Shown one piece after another: positions 53,054 to 61,949 of a stretch of 64,000 nucleotides of DNA (positions are counted from its first letter, which is position 1; the number at the start of each line of letters is the position of its first letter). The notes below the pieces were generated by a model, which had not been told where the DNA came from, did not search any database, and was given only the letters and a program-made list of their open reading frames with translations. The stretch spans positions 1 through 64,000 of the forward strand of contig JAJQAA010000018.1 of NCBI GenBank assembly GCA_021204045.1. Reading direction: 5' to 3'. The position numbers were made by a program, and so were the translations under genes. The DNA comes from Clostridiales bacterium (lineage in GTDB: Bacteria; Bacillota; Clostridia; Lachnospirales; Lachnospiraceae).

Positions 53054-53560
53054 ATGAAACGGATTCTCATCAACCTCCTGCTGATGATACTGGCCTTCGC
53101 GATTCAAAACGGCATATTTCCCTTACTGCCGTTTTTATCGGCTTCCCCAAATCTGCTGCTGATCTTGACCTTTTCGTTCGGCTTTATTTATGGAAAGCTT
53201 CCGGGAATGCTTTACGGTCTGTTTGCCGGTATCCTGCTGGATCTGTTTTACAGCGGTCCATTTGGTTTTTATACGCTGCTGTTTATCAACATTGGCTATT
53301 TCAACGGCATCTGCACCGATTATTATTATGAAGATTACATCACGCTGCCGCTGTTTTTGAGTATAGCCAATGAACTGGTTTATAACGCTTACATTTATCT
53401 GTTCCGTTTTCTGATCCGCAGCCGGATGGATTTGCTTTATTATACAAAGGAAATCATCATCCCCGAGGTGATCTTTACAATGGTGACGACACTGGTGATT
53501 TACCGGTTTTTTCTGTCCGCGAACCGCAGGCTGGAAGAACTGGAAAACAGGAGAGACTAA
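53054..53560 (+). CDS. mreD: Rod shape-determining protein MreD
   Basis: A 168-residue integral membrane protein with about five helices (ILINLLLMILAFAIQNGIFPLL, LLLILTFSFGFIYGKLPGMLYGLFAGILLDLFY, YTLLFINIGYFNGI, FIMVTTLVIYRFFL-like end). The LPGMLYGLFAGILLDLFYSGPFG block is typical of MreD. It follows mreC by 3 bases and precedes the PBP2 gene by 6, the conserved elongasome order. Confidence 0.92.
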   Translation: MKRILINLLLMILAFAIQNGIFPLLPFLSASPNLLLILTFSFGFIYGKLPGMLYGLFAGILLDLFYSGPFGFYTLLFINIGYFNGICTDYYYEDYITLPLFLSIANELVYNAYIYLFRFLIRSRMDLLYYTKEIIIPEVIFTMVTTLVIYRFFLSANRRLEELENRRD

Positions 53561-53566
53561 ACGCCT

Positions 53567-56446
53567 ATGCTTGGTGATTTGCTGGATATCGCGCGGGAAT
53601 TGCTCCGGCGTATTCTCGCATCGAGGCTGTTTGCGCTCGGGATGGCCTTTTGTGTTATGTTTGCGGTGTTGATCGTAAGATTATTCCATCTGCAGATTGT
53701 GGAGGGGGAAACCTACCTCAATGAATACGTGCAGATGACCGAGCAGACGGTTTCCACCCCGGGTACCCGGGGCAATATTTACGACCGCAACGGTTATCTG
53801 CTGGCTTACAATGAGCCGGCTTATTCCGTGACAATCCGCGATACCGGCGATTATCCGGATAACACCTCGATGAATGAAATGCTGCTGCGCCTGGTGCAGA
53901 TTCTGAATAAGCATGGATTTACGGCACAGGGAAAGCTGGAGATTACCGTTGATGAGGACGGGCAGTTTGCCTATACCTCATCATCAGAAGCGGCGAGAAA
54001 CCGTTTCCTGCGTGATTATTACGGCCTGCGCTCGGTCGATCAGCTGGATGATGACCGGGGCCGATATCCGTCAAACGTGCGAGCCTCCGACCTGATCGCG
54101 CTGCGCCGGGAACGCTATAATCTTAACGCGATCAAGGATGAGCGTGGAAATCCTGTAATTCTCACACCTTCTGAGGAATTGCAGCTGATTGATATCCGTT
54201 ATACGATGTCGCTCAGTTCTTACAAGCGATACGAAGATATTACCATCACTTCCTATGTTGATGACGAGACTGTGGCGGACATCCTGGAGCACGCGGCCGA
54301 GCTGCGCGGGGTTTCGGTCGCGGAGTCGACGATCCGCGTATACAATGACAGCATCTATTTTGCCCCGATCATCGGTTACACCGGCAAAATGCCGGAAGAT
54401 CAGCTGGAAGAACTGCAGAAGGAAAATCCGGAGTACGATATCAACGATATCGTCGGCCGCATCGGCATTGAAGCCTCCATGGAAACCGAACTGCAGGGCG
54501 GCAAAGGCTACCGTAGCCTGGTTGTCAACAATGTCGGCAGTATTATGGAAGTGATTTCCGAGACGGAACCGACAACCGGCAATGATATTTACCTGACGAT
54601 CGACCGTGACCTTCAGGTCGGCATCTATCATCTGATCGAGCAGCAGCTGGCCGGGATCATCGCTTCCAAGCTGGTAAATGAAGATGTTGATACTTCGGAT
54701 TATTCGGATATGAGCAAGATGCCAATCCCTGTTAAGGACGTTTATTATCAGCTGATCAACAATAATGTTCTTTCCTTGTCACACATGGCACAGGAGGAGG
54801 CTTCCGAGATGGAGCAGGAGATCGACCGGATTTTTTCTTCCGCGCGCACGCAGGCTCTTTCGCAGATCCGCAGCGAACTGCTGAGTGAGCATCCGACAGC
54901 AATGAAGGATCTGCCCAGGGATATGAAGGCATATATGCTTTATATCTACAATTATCTGTACCAGCCGGAAATCGGCATTGTCCGGCGCGATCTGATTGAC
55001 ACGGCGGATGATCGGTATCAGCGCTGGCAGAATGAGGAGATCAGCCTGCGCGAATATTTGTACGCCGGTATCTCGGAAAGCTGGGTGGATACGGCACAGC
55101 TGCGCGTGGAGAGCAAATATTCCAGCGCCGATGATATTTACGAATCACTGGTCAATTATATTATTGATGACCTGCAGACGGACAACCGCTTCGCGAAACG
55201 GTTGTTCCGCTACCTGATTGACGATGGCTCGATCAGCGGACGACAGTTGTGTGTCGCGTTGTTTGACCAGGGAATTCTTCCTTATGATGAGGAACAGGTG
55301 CGGCTGCTGCGTACGGGCGGTGAGCTTTACGCTTACACGTTTATGAAAGAAAAGATTTCCAATGTTGAGATTACACCGGCGCAGCTGGCGCTGGATCCCT
55401 GCACCGGCAGCGTGGTGATCACGGATGTCAATACAGGCGAGGTACGAGCGCTGGTTACTTATCCAAGCTATGACAACAACCGCCTCTCCGGTACGGTTGA
55501 CGCGGCTTATTACAGTCAGCTGCGCGAGGATTTGTCGCTTCCTCTTTATAACAACGCGACGCAGGCGCAGAAGGCGCCTGGTTCCACATTCAAGCCGATC
55601 ACCGCAATTGCCGCTCTGGAGGAACATGTGATCGACGAATATGAAACGGTCAATTGCAGCGGTATTTATGAGGCTGTGGCCATGCCGATTCGCTGCTGGA
55701 TCTATCCGGGCAATCACGGTCCGCTGAATGTCCGGGAAGCTCTGCAGAATTCCTGCAACTATTTTTTCAATGAGATGGCGCACCGTCTTTCCATGGATGA
55801 GGACGGCAATTACTCCACGGAGCGCGGCATCGAGGTGATCCGCAAGTATGCCGCCATGTTTGGTCTGGATCGGCTTTCGGGTGTGGAGATCTCTGAGACA
55901 CAGCCGCAGATGACTACCGAGGATCCGGAGCGTTCCGCGATGGGACAGGGTACAAATTCCTATTCCAACGTTCAGCTTTCCCGCTATGTGGCGGCACTGG
56001 CTAACCGCGGTACCGTATTTCAGCTAAGTCTCCTTGATAAGATGACTGATTCCGATGGAAATCTCCTGAAGGATTTCACACCGGAGGTTTCCAGCCACAT
56101 TGACATCGCTTCTACGACCTGGGATGCTGTGCAGGAAGGCATGCGGGCGGTGGTCGCGGAAGGTTCCTCAAAAAGGATCTTCGCGGATCTCGAGGTGCCG
56201 ATCGCCGGTAAAACCGGTACGGCACAGGAGTCAAATTCCCGTCCCAATCACGCATTTTTTATCTCCTTCGGGCCTTATCCGGATCCGGAGATCTGCGTTA
56301 CTGTCAATATCCCATACGGATACGCTTCTTCCAACGCCGCAACGCTGGCAAAAAGTGTTTACCGCTTTTACTACGGATATACCGATCTCGACTATATTCT
56401 GAATACCGGTGCGCTGGACGTATCCAATGTCAAGATCGGCGACTAA
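53567..56446 (+). CDS. mrdA: Penicillin-binding protein 2, elongation transpeptidase, long form
   Basis: A 959-residue class B PBP. One N-terminal membrane helix (LFALGMAFCVMFAVLIVRLFHLQIV) is followed by the dimerisation/pedestal domain (TPGTRGNIYDRNGYLLAYNEPAYSV) and the transpeptidase with SxxK at Ser673 (APGSTFKPITA), SCN at 729-731 and KTG at 882-884 (IAGKTGTAQES). Usual PBP2 is 600-700 residues; the extra length is mostly an acidic helical insertion at about residues 365-600, between the pedestal and the catalytic core, as in other Lachnospiraceae. It pairs with RodA, encoded 2 kb downstream. Confidence 0.93.
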   Translation: MLGDLLDIARELLRRILASRLFALGMAFCVMFAVLIVRLFHLQIVEGETYLNEYVQMTEQTVSTPGTRGNIYDRNGYLLAYNEPAYSVTIRDTGDYPDNTSMNEMLLRLVQILNKHGFTAQGKLEITVDEDGQFAYTSSSEAARNRFLRDYYGLRSVDQLDDDRGRYPSNVRASDLIALRRERYNLNAIKDERGNPVILTPSEELQLIDIRYTMSLSSYKRYEDITITSYVDDETVADILEHAAELRGVSVAESTIRVYNDSIYFAPIIGYTGKMPEDQLEELQKENPEYDINDIVGRIGIEASMETELQGGKGYRSLVVNNVGSIMEVISETEPTTGNDIYLTIDRDLQVGIYHLIEQQLAGIIASKLVNEDVDTSDYSDMSKMPIPVKDVYYQLINNNVLSLSHMAQEEASEMEQEIDRIFSSARTQALSQIRSELLSEHPTAMKDLPRDMKAYMLYIYNYLYQPEIGIVRRDLIDTADDRYQRWQNEEISLREYLYAGISESWVDTAQLRVESKYSSADDIYESLVNYIIDDLQTDNRFAKRLFRYLIDDGSISGRQLCVALFDQGILPYDEEQVRLLRTGGELYAYTFMKEKISNVEITPAQLALDPCTGSVVITDVNTGEVRALVTYPSYDNNRLSGTVDAAYYSQLREDLSLPLYNNATQAQKAPGSTFKPITAIAALEEHVIDEYETVNCSGIYEAVAMPIRCWIYPGNHGPLNVREALQNSCNYFFNEMAHRLSMDEDGNYSTERGIEVIRKYAAMFGLDRLSGVEISETQPQMTTEDPERSAMGQGTNSYSNVQLSRYVAALANRGTVFQLSLLDKMTDSDGNLLKDFTPEVSSHIDIASTTWDAVQEGMRAVVAEGSSKRIFADLEVPIAGKTGTAQESNSRPNHAFFISFGPYPDPEICVTVNIPYGYASSNAATLAKSVYRFYYGYTDLDYILNTGALDVSNVKIGD

Positions 56447-56454
56447 ACCGACAT

Positions 56455-56472
56455 GCGCCGCTGTCGCGGCGC
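56455..56472 (+). repeat. Perfect GC-rich hairpin between the PBP2 gene and minC
   Basis: GCGCCGC-TGTC-GCGGCGC, seven perfect GC pairs with a 4-base loop, 9 bases after the PBP2 stop. TCTACC follows rather than a U-tract, so it could attenuate transcription or stabilise the upstream message before the Min genes. Confidence 0.5.
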
Positions 56473-56517
56473 TCTACCACGCATGAAAGTTTCGTCCGCG
56501 CAGAAAGAGGGAGTCGT

Positions 56518-57183
56518 ATGAAAAGCAAGGTAGTGATCAAGAGCAGCCGTTTTGGGATGAGTGTTTTCCTAGACCCGAAAAGTCCGTTTGACGAACTGCT
56601 GGAGGCCGTAGCTGTCAAATTCCGTGAGAGCGCCCGCTTCTGGGGCAATGTCCAGATCGCGCTGCTTCTGGAAGGAAGAGAACTTACTTCGGAGCAGGAG
56701 TTTGCGATTGTCAACACGATCACGGATAATTCCGGAATTGAGGTACTCTGCCTGATCGATCAGAATGCAGAACGCATTGAGCGCTGTGAAAAAGCGGTCA
56801 ATCAAAAACTGATGGAACTATCCGCGAATACCGGACAGTTTTACCGGGGGGATCTGCGCCGGGGAGAGACTTTGGAGTCAGAGGCCAGTATCGTCATCAT
56901 CGGCGATGTGCTTCACGGTGCGCGTGTTACGGCAAAAGGGAACGTCATCATCATCGGCGAACTGAAGGGCAGCGTCCACGCCGGGGCCGCGGGAAATCAT
57001 CACGCGGTTGTCGCGGCGCTGGAAATGTCGCCGCTTTCGCTGTGCATCGCTGACTGTGGACAGCATTATGGCGACAAAGGCCGTAAGCTGGGGCGGGGAC
57101 CGATGATCGCGATGGTAGAAGATTGTAATATTTGCACGAAACCGATAAAAAAAAGCATTTTAAATATGTTAAAGTTCAATTAA
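56518..57183 (+). CDS. minC: Septum site-determining protein MinC
   Basis: A 221-residue inhibitor of FtsZ assembly. The N-terminal domain (KVVIKSSRFGMSVFLDPKSPFDELLEAVAVKF) binds FtsZ; the C-terminal beta-helix (FYRGDLRRGETLESEASIVIIGDVLHGARVTAKGNVIIIGELKGSVHAGAAGN) binds MinD and dimerises. ATG 56518 follows AGAGGGAG. It is encoded next to minD and minE. Confidence 0.94.
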   Translation: MKSKVVIKSSRFGMSVFLDPKSPFDELLEAVAVKFRESARFWGNVQIALLLEGRELTSEQEFAIVNTITDNSGIEVLCLIDQNAERIERCEKAVNQKLMELSANTGQFYRGDLRRGETLESEASIVIIGDVLHGARVTAKGNVIIIGELKGSVHAGAAGNHHAVVAALEMSPLSLCIADCGQHYGDKGRKLGRGPMIAMVEDCNICTKPIKKSILNMLKFN

Positions 57184-57187
57184 CACT

Positions 57188-57199
57188 GGAAAATTTTCC
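57188..57199. repeat. Perfect 12-base palindrome upstream of minD
   Basis: GGAAAATTTTCC lies 5 bases after minC, followed by TAAAAT (57210-57215), which could be the -10 of an internal minD promoter. No matching -35 was found. It may be an operator. Confidence 0.35.
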
Positions 57200-57247
57200 G
57201 ATTATCATGTAAAATAGCGTTGTATATCGTTTTCAGGAGGAGTTATC

Positions 57248-58039
57248 ATGAGTGATGTCATCGTAATTACTTCTGGAAAAGGCGGGGTAGGCAAGACGAC
57301 GACTGTCGCCAATATTGGCACCGGTCTGGCGCTTCTCGGATTTCGCACGGTTCTGATTGATACCGATATCGGACTGCGCAACCTGGATGTGGTCATGGGA
57401 CTGGAGAACCGGATTATCTACAATCTGGTCGATGTGGTCGAAGGCAACTGCCGTATGAAGCAGGCCCTGATAAAAGACAAAAGATATCCGAATCTTTATT
57501 TGCTGCCGTCCGCGCAGACGCGCGACAAGACCGCGGTCAGTCCCGGTCAGATGCGCAAGCTCACGGACGATTTGCGGGAAGATTTTGATTATATTCTTCT
57601 GGACTGTCCGGCAGGAATTGAGCAGGGCTTTCAGAATGCTATTGCCGGGGCGGATCGCGCCCTGGTGGTGACAACGCCGGAAGTCTCCGCGATTCGCGAT
57701 GCCGACCGTATCATCGGACTGCTGGAAGCGGCGCAAATGAGCGGGATTGACCTGATTGTCAACCGCATCCGTATGGACATGGTGCGGCGAGGGGATATGA
57801 TGTCGATCGCCGATGTTGCGGATATTCTCGCGGTCAATATCATCGGCGCGGTACCGGACGATGAGGACATTGTTATTTCCACAAACCAGGGAGAGCCGCT
57901 GGCTGACACCGATTCCCTTGCCGGACAAGCCTTCTTCAATATCAGCAAGCGGGTCGCAGGAGAGAGTGTTCCGCTGCTTGACCTGGAGGAGAGACAGAGT
58001 ATTTTTCTGAGACTGTCCAGCTTTTTGCGCCGGGCATAG
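57248..58039 (+). CDS. minD: Septum site-determining protein MinD
   Basis: A 263-residue membrane-cycling ATPase. The deviant Walker A is GKGGVGKTTTVANIG, then DTDIGLRNLDVVMGLENR, DYILLDCPAGIEQGFQNAIAGAD and SAIRDADRIIGLLE. The C-terminal SIFLRLSSFLRRA is a short amphipathic membrane-targeting helix. It recruits MinC to poles and is driven off by MinE, encoded next. AGGAGG precedes ATG 57248. Confidence 0.96.
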   Translation: MSDVIVITSGKGGVGKTTTVANIGTGLALLGFRTVLIDTDIGLRNLDVVMGLENRIIYNLVDVVEGNCRMKQALIKDKRYPNLYLLPSAQTRDKTAVSPGQMRKLTDDLREDFDYILLDCPAGIEQGFQNAIAGADRALVVTTPEVSAIRDADRIIGLLEAAQMSGIDLIVNRIRMDMVRRGDMMSIADVADILAVNIIGAVPDDEDIVISTNQGEPLADTDSLAGQAFFNISKRVAGESVPLLDLEERQSIFLRLSSFLRRA

Positions 58040-58048
58040 CGGGGGCGC

Positions 58049-58339
58049 ATGATGAAGAGTCGATGGCGTTTTCACAAAAGCAATTCCGGGCAGATCGCTC
58101 TCAGGCGTCTGCGGTTTTTGCTCGTCTGTGACGAGACACAGGTAAGTCCGGCGTTGCTGGAGACAATCCGGGATGATATGACGGCGGTTCTTTCCCGCTA
58201 CGCGGATATTGATCCCGCCGGGCTTGAATTTGAGCTGGTCCGGGCGAAGAGCGGAGCCGGGAGGGAGCAACCTCCCCTGTTGTGCACGCGCGTTCCCATC
58301 CGCCCGTCTGTACACATGAGGAAACCGAATGTTTTCTGA
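58049..58339 (+). CDS. minE: Cell division topological specificity factor MinE
   Basis: A 96-residue protein with the anti-MinCD segment (SGQIALRRLRFLLVCDETQVSPALLETIRDDMTAVLSRYADIDPAGLEFELV) of MinE. It stimulates the MinD ATPase so that the Min proteins oscillate. Two start codons are adjacent in phase, ATG 58049 and ATG 58052; GGGGGCGC is a weak site. The 3' end overlaps rodA by 11 bases. Confidence 0.9.
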   Translation: MMKSRWRFHKSNSGQIALRRLRFLLVCDETQVSPALLETIRDDMTAVLSRYADIDPAGLEFELVRAKSGAGREQPPLLCTRVPIRPSVHMRKPNVF

Positions 58340-59450
58340 TTATGAATTAAAAAATTACAACTTACGTTTGCTCCTTTATATATTGTTGCTCAATGTCCTG
58401 GGTGTCCTGGTGATCCGAAGCGCGACAAATCAGGACATGGCCTATGTAGGGAAACAGATTCTGGGAATTGTTGTCGGTTTTGCCGTTGTGATTGTTCTAT
58501 CTTTGATTGATTACCATAGGATTCTTTCCACGGCATGGGCGATTTACGGGATCTGTATCGCGGGACTGATCGCGGTGCTGTTGTTCGGAAGAAATGTCAA
58601 CAACGCTACGCGCTGGCTGGTTCTTCCGGGTGTTGGGCAGATCCAGCCGTCCGAGTTTGTGAAGACCGGCATTATTGTTTTTTTCTCCTGGTATTTCAGT
58701 AAAAATCAGAAGAAACTGAATCAGTTTACAACGCTGCTGATGGCCGGTTCTCTGTATCTGTTACAGTTTGCGCTGATTTTTTCACAGCCGGATTTGTCAA
58801 CAGGCCTGGTGACGGCAGTTATCTTTCTGTGCATGCTGTTCGTAGCCGGGTTAGGCTGGCGCTGGATTGCCGGCGCCCTGGCGGTATTTCTTCCCTGCGG
58901 CGCCCTGTTTCTCTATCTGCTGCAGTACAATATGGTGCCGTTCCTGCGTTCTTACCAGGCGAACCGGATACTTGCCTTTGTCGATCCGGAGCACTACGCG
59001 GAGATCAACCGTCAGCAAAACAACTCTATCATGGCGATTGGTTCCGGTATGCTGACGGGAAAGGGACTGAACAACAACTCCCTTGCTTCCGTAAAACAGG
59101 GCAATTTTCTTTCCGAAGAGCAGACGGATTTTATCTTCGCCGTGATTGGGGAGGAACTGGGATTTATCGGCTGCGCGGCAGTAATTCTGCTGATTGCCCT
59201 GATTGTTTTTGAATGTCTGCTGATGGCGGCACGGTCGGCGGATATGGCGGGCCGGCTGCTTTGTACGGGCATGGCGACGCTGCTGGCATTTCAGAGCTTT
59301 TCCAACATAGCAGTGGCCACCGGCCTGCTTCCGAATACCGGTCTGCCGCTTCCGTTTGTCAGTTATGGGGTCAGCTCCCTGATGAGCGCATACATCGGCA
59401 TCGGGCTTTCGCTCAATGTCGGCCTACAACGAAAACTCAGCAATTATTAA
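58329..59450 (+). CDS. rodA: RodA/FtsW-family peptidoglycan glycosyltransferase
   Basis: A 373-residue SEDS protein with about ten helices: LLLYILLLNVLGVLVIRSA, GVGQIQPSEFVKTGIIVFFSWYFSK (catalytic-loop region), FSQPDLSTGLVTAVIFL, and near the end EEQTDFIFAVIGEELGFIG and GLPLPFVSYGVSSLMSAYIGIGLSLNV. The IQPSE and VSYG motifs are those of RodA/FtsW. Placed with mreCD, PBP2 and min, it is the elongation polymerase. The start overlaps minE; GAGGAAA is its ribosome site. Confidence 0.94.
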   Translation: MFSDYELKNYNLRLLLYILLLNVLGVLVIRSATNQDMAYVGKQILGIVVGFAVVIVLSLIDYHRILSTAWAIYGICIAGLIAVLLFGRNVNNATRWLVLPGVGQIQPSEFVKTGIIVFFSWYFSKNQKKLNQFTTLLMAGSLYLLQFALIFSQPDLSTGLVTAVIFLCMLFVAGLGWRWIAGALAVFLPCGALFLYLLQYNMVPFLRSYQANRILAFVDPEHYAEINRQQNNSIMAIGSGMLTGKGLNNNSLASVKQGNFLSEEQTDFIFAVIGEELGFIGCAAVILLIALIVFECLLMAARSADMAGRLLCTGMATLLAFQSFSNIAVATGLLPNTGLPLPFVSYGVSSLMSAYIGIGLSLNVGLQRKLSNY

Positions 59451-59465
59451 AGGAGGACATTACTT

Positions 59466-59861
59466 ATGAATATTGGTTTGATCGCACACGACTCCAAAAA
59501 AAAGCTGATGCAGAATTTTTGCATTGCGTATCGGGGAATATTGAATAAGCACACCCTGCACGCGACAGGCACGACCGGCAGGCTGGTGGAAGAGGTTACC
59601 AATCTAAGCGTTCATAAATATCTGGCCGGTCACCTGGGCGGTATGCAGCAGATGGCAGCCCAGATTGAGCATAATGAGATGGATCTGGTGATTTTTCTGC
59701 GTGATCCGGTGAAACCGAAATCCCATGAGCCAAATGTAAACGACGTCGTCAAGCTCTGTGATACGTACAATATTCCACTGGCCACGAATCTGGCCACAGC
59801 GGAACTTCTGATCAAGGCGCTTGACCGTGGCGATCTGGAGTGGCGCGAATATTACCGCTAA
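59466..59861 (+). CDS. mgsA: Methylglyoxal synthase
   Basis: A 131-residue enzyme turning dihydroxyacetone phosphate into methylglyoxal and phosphate. Family blocks are IGLIAHDSKKKLMQNFCIAYRGIL, ATGTTGRLVEE (phosphate site), GHLGGMQQMAAQIEHNEMDLVIFLRDP with catalytic Asp and NIPLATNLATAELLIKAL. It follows rodA by 15 bases behind AAAGGAGG. It is a safety valve for sugar phosphate excess, which fits a pectin- and sugar-importing bacterium. Confidence 0.95.
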   Translation: MNIGLIAHDSKKKLMQNFCIAYRGILNKHTLHATGTTGRLVEEVTNLSVHKYLAGHLGGMQQMAAQIEHNEMDLVIFLRDPVKPKSHEPNVNDVVKLCDTYNIPLATNLATAELLIKALDRGDLEWREYYR

Positions 59862-59895
59862 ATCCCATTTGCGGAGAAATCATTTGAATTAATGA

Positions 59896-59924
59896 TTGCT
59901 TATTCCGGGGATTTATACTATAAT
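59896..59924 (+). promoter_or_regulatory. Sigma-A type promoter of the P-loop gene
   Basis: TTGCTT (59896-59901), 17-base spacer, perfect TATAAT (59919-59924). It lies 59 bases upstream of the next start codon, leaving a short leader. The same -35 hexamer and spacing occur before miaB. Confidence 0.75.
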
Positions 59925-59982
59925 TGTTTTAATGAAATTTAGATTTTTATACAAAACCAATAAACTCAAGGAGGAGATTACT

Positions 59983-60402
59983 ATGGTGCAGATCATCGCA
60001 GGCAATAAGGGAAAGGGAAAAACCAAACATCTTCTTGACATGGCAAACGCCGCGGTCAAAACGGCGGAGGGTTCTATCGTTTATCTGGATAAAAGTTCCA
60101 AGCATATGTACGAACTGAATAACCGCATCCGTCTGATCAATGTCAACGAATATCCCATTCCCAGCAGCCAGGGCTTTATTGGCTTTATCTGCGGCATCAT
60201 TTCTCAGGATCGAGATATTGAAACGATGTTTTTTGACAGTTTCCTGCGTCTGGCCGGACTGGAGGGCGAGGATATCACGGAGACGGTCGCCACATTGGAG
60301 CAGCTCAGCGCAAAATATGGTCTGAACTTTGTGCTCAGCGTTTCCCAGGACGCGCACGAGCTTCCGGAACGTGTACAGAAAGATATCGTTATTTCCCTGT
60401 AA
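59983..60402 (+). CDS. Small P-loop protein of unknown function
   Basis: A 139-residue protein with Walker A at the very start, AGNKGKGKTKHLLDMANAA (residues 6-24), and hydrophobic strands VYLDKS, GIISQDRDIETMFFDSF and LNFVLSVSQDA. The last resembles a sensor strand of RecA/AAA-like ATPases, but the protein is too short for a full ATPase core. It has its own promoter and terminator. ATG 59983 follows AAGGAGGAG; the ORF-track start begins within the promoter. No function can be named. It is cytoplasmic by appearance. Confidence 0.8.
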   Translation: MVQIIAGNKGKGKTKHLLDMANAAVKTAEGSIVYLDKSSKHMYELNNRIRLINVNEYPIPSSQGFIGFICGIISQDRDIETMFFDSFLRLAGLEGEDITETVATLEQLSAKYGLNFVLSVSQDAHELPERVQKDIVISL

Positions 60403-60421
60403 AGAATATACATGCATTACG

Positions 60422-60447
60422 GGGCGTCGTTGCGGCGCCCTTTTTAT
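60422..60447 (+). terminator. Rho-independent terminator after the P-loop gene
   Basis: GGGCGTCG-TTG-CGGCGCCC with one G-U pair, followed by TTTTTATT. It makes the P-loop gene monocistronic. Confidence 0.88.
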
Positions 60448-60471
60448 TGTTGAACATATAAAAGCAACAAT
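60446..60471. repeat. Inverted repeat upstream of the HlyD-like gene
   Basis: ATTGTTG and CAACAAT are perfect 7-base arms around AACATATAAAAG, and GTTGTT follows near 60480. The loop contains TATAAA, a possible -10 of the HlyD-like gene, so the dyad could be an operator over its promoter. Confidence 0.35.
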
Positions 60472-60501
60472 CCTGCGGTTGTTCCGGGAGGAAGCGGCGT
60501 A

Positions 60502-61908
60502 TTGGCAAAGAAAAGCAAAGACCCAAAGATTATTCCTTATCGGCGCTCTCTGAATATCAATGTGGGGATGATTATTTTCGCGATTATCTTTATCTACATG
60601 GCATTCAGTGTTTATACTTATCTGAAAAAAGAAAAGATCCAGTTTTACGAGGTTGTCGAGGGCAGTATCGTAAACGATCATTCGCATACCGGTATTATCC
60701 TGCGGGAAGAATCCGTGCAGTACACGGATCGTGCCGGATACATCAATTATTATGTACAAGAAGGGAAACGAGCTGCTGTCGGCACACGGATTTATTCGAT
60801 CGATGAATCGGGCAGTATCGCCGATTATTTCGCGGACAACCCTGACGCCAATGTGACGCTCACGGACAGCAACCTTTCTGACATCAAGCGGCAGTTGTCT
60901 GCTTTTGCGATGAGCTGGGATCCGTATTCGTTCCGCGAAGTCTATGATCTCCAGTACACACTGGAAGCCGCAGTAATGGAGTATGTCAATCTGAATGCGG
61001 TTGACAGTCTTGACGCGCTGATGGAACAGACCGGCACTCAGTTTATACAGGCGCGCGCTCCGGCTTCCGGTGTCGTCTCTTACGGGATTGACGGCTACGA
61101 AGGATTACAGGCGAATGCGGTTACCAGCGACTCCTTTGATCGCGCGGGTTATTCCAAATCCATCACAAAATCAGGAAAACTGGTTGAAAACGGCGCTGCG
61201 GTTTACAAACTGGTCACCTCCGACGACTGGAGTATCATTTTTCCTCTGACAGAAGGAGAAATCACAGAATACAGCGGACACGATCGATTGCATATTACTT
61301 TTGACCGGGATAATCTGGAACTGGACGGTGGCTTTTCGAGTTTTACCGGTACAGACGGCAACGTCTACGGGCGGCTGGATTTTGGCCAGTACATGGTACA
61401 GTTTGTCTCGGATCGTTATGTGAATTTTGAGGTTTCCGCCCAGAGATCCGTGGGACTGAAGATTCCCGTTACCGCCGTGACATCCAAAAGTTTTTATCTG
61501 GTGCCTCTGGATTATATGACGCAGGGCGGCGACAGCAGTGATACCGGATTTTTAAAAGAGGTTTACTCGGAGACGGGGGAAACTTCCGTACAGTTTACAC
61601 CGGCGACGATCTATTATTCTACGGACGGGTATTATTATATTGATATGCGGGAGGACGCCGCGATACGTGCTGGTGATTATCTTGTCAAACCGGAATCGCA
61701 GGAACGTTTCCAGGTCGGCCAGAGCGCTGTTTTACAGGGCGTATACAACATCAATAAAGGCTATGCCGTTTTTAAACAAATCGAGATTCTCAGTTCAAAC
61801 GATGAATATTATACGGTACGAAAAGGTATGAACTACGGGCTTTCGGTTTATGATCATATCGTACTGGACGCAGAAACGGTAGAAGAAGGACAGCTGATTT
61901 ATCAGTAA
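60502..61908 (+). CDS. HlyD-like membrane-anchored protein of the division cluster
   Basis: A 468-residue protein with basic N-terminus (MAKKSKDPKIIPYRRS), one membrane helix (VGMIIFAIIFIYMAFSVYTYL) and a large extracytoplasmic part. VVEGSIVNDHSHTGIILREESVQYTDRAGYINYYVQEGKRAAVGTRIYSIDESG and later FIQARAPASGVVSYGIDGYEG look like the two lipoyl halves of HlyD-type adaptors. A predicted helical section lies between. TTG 60502 is used, with GGGAGGAAG upstream. No exporter gene is adjacent; instead yggS and sepF follow, so a role at the division or wall machinery is possible. Confidence 0.8.
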   Translation: MAKKSKDPKIIPYRRSLNINVGMIIFAIIFIYMAFSVYTYLKKEKIQFYEVVEGSIVNDHSHTGIILREESVQYTDRAGYINYYVQEGKRAAVGTRIYSIDESGSIADYFADNPDANVTLTDSNLSDIKRQLSAFAMSWDPYSFREVYDLQYTLEAAVMEYVNLNAVDSLDALMEQTGTQFIQARAPASGVVSYGIDGYEGLQANAVTSDSFDRAGYSKSITKSGKLVENGAAVYKLVTSDDWSIIFPLTEGEITEYSGHDRLHITFDRDNLELDGGFSSFTGTDGNVYGRLDFGQYMVQFVSDRYVNFEVSAQRSVGLKIPVTAVTSKSFYLVPLDYMTQGGDSSDTGFLKEVYSETGETSVQFTPATIYYSTDGYYYIDMREDAAIRAGDYLVKPESQERFQVGQSAVLQGVYNINKGYAVFKQIEILSSNDEYYTVRKGMNYGLSVYDHIVLDAETVEEGQLIYQ

Positions 61909-61949
61909 CATGGCGTTTTACGGAAATCCAACAAAAAGAGGTATCTATT

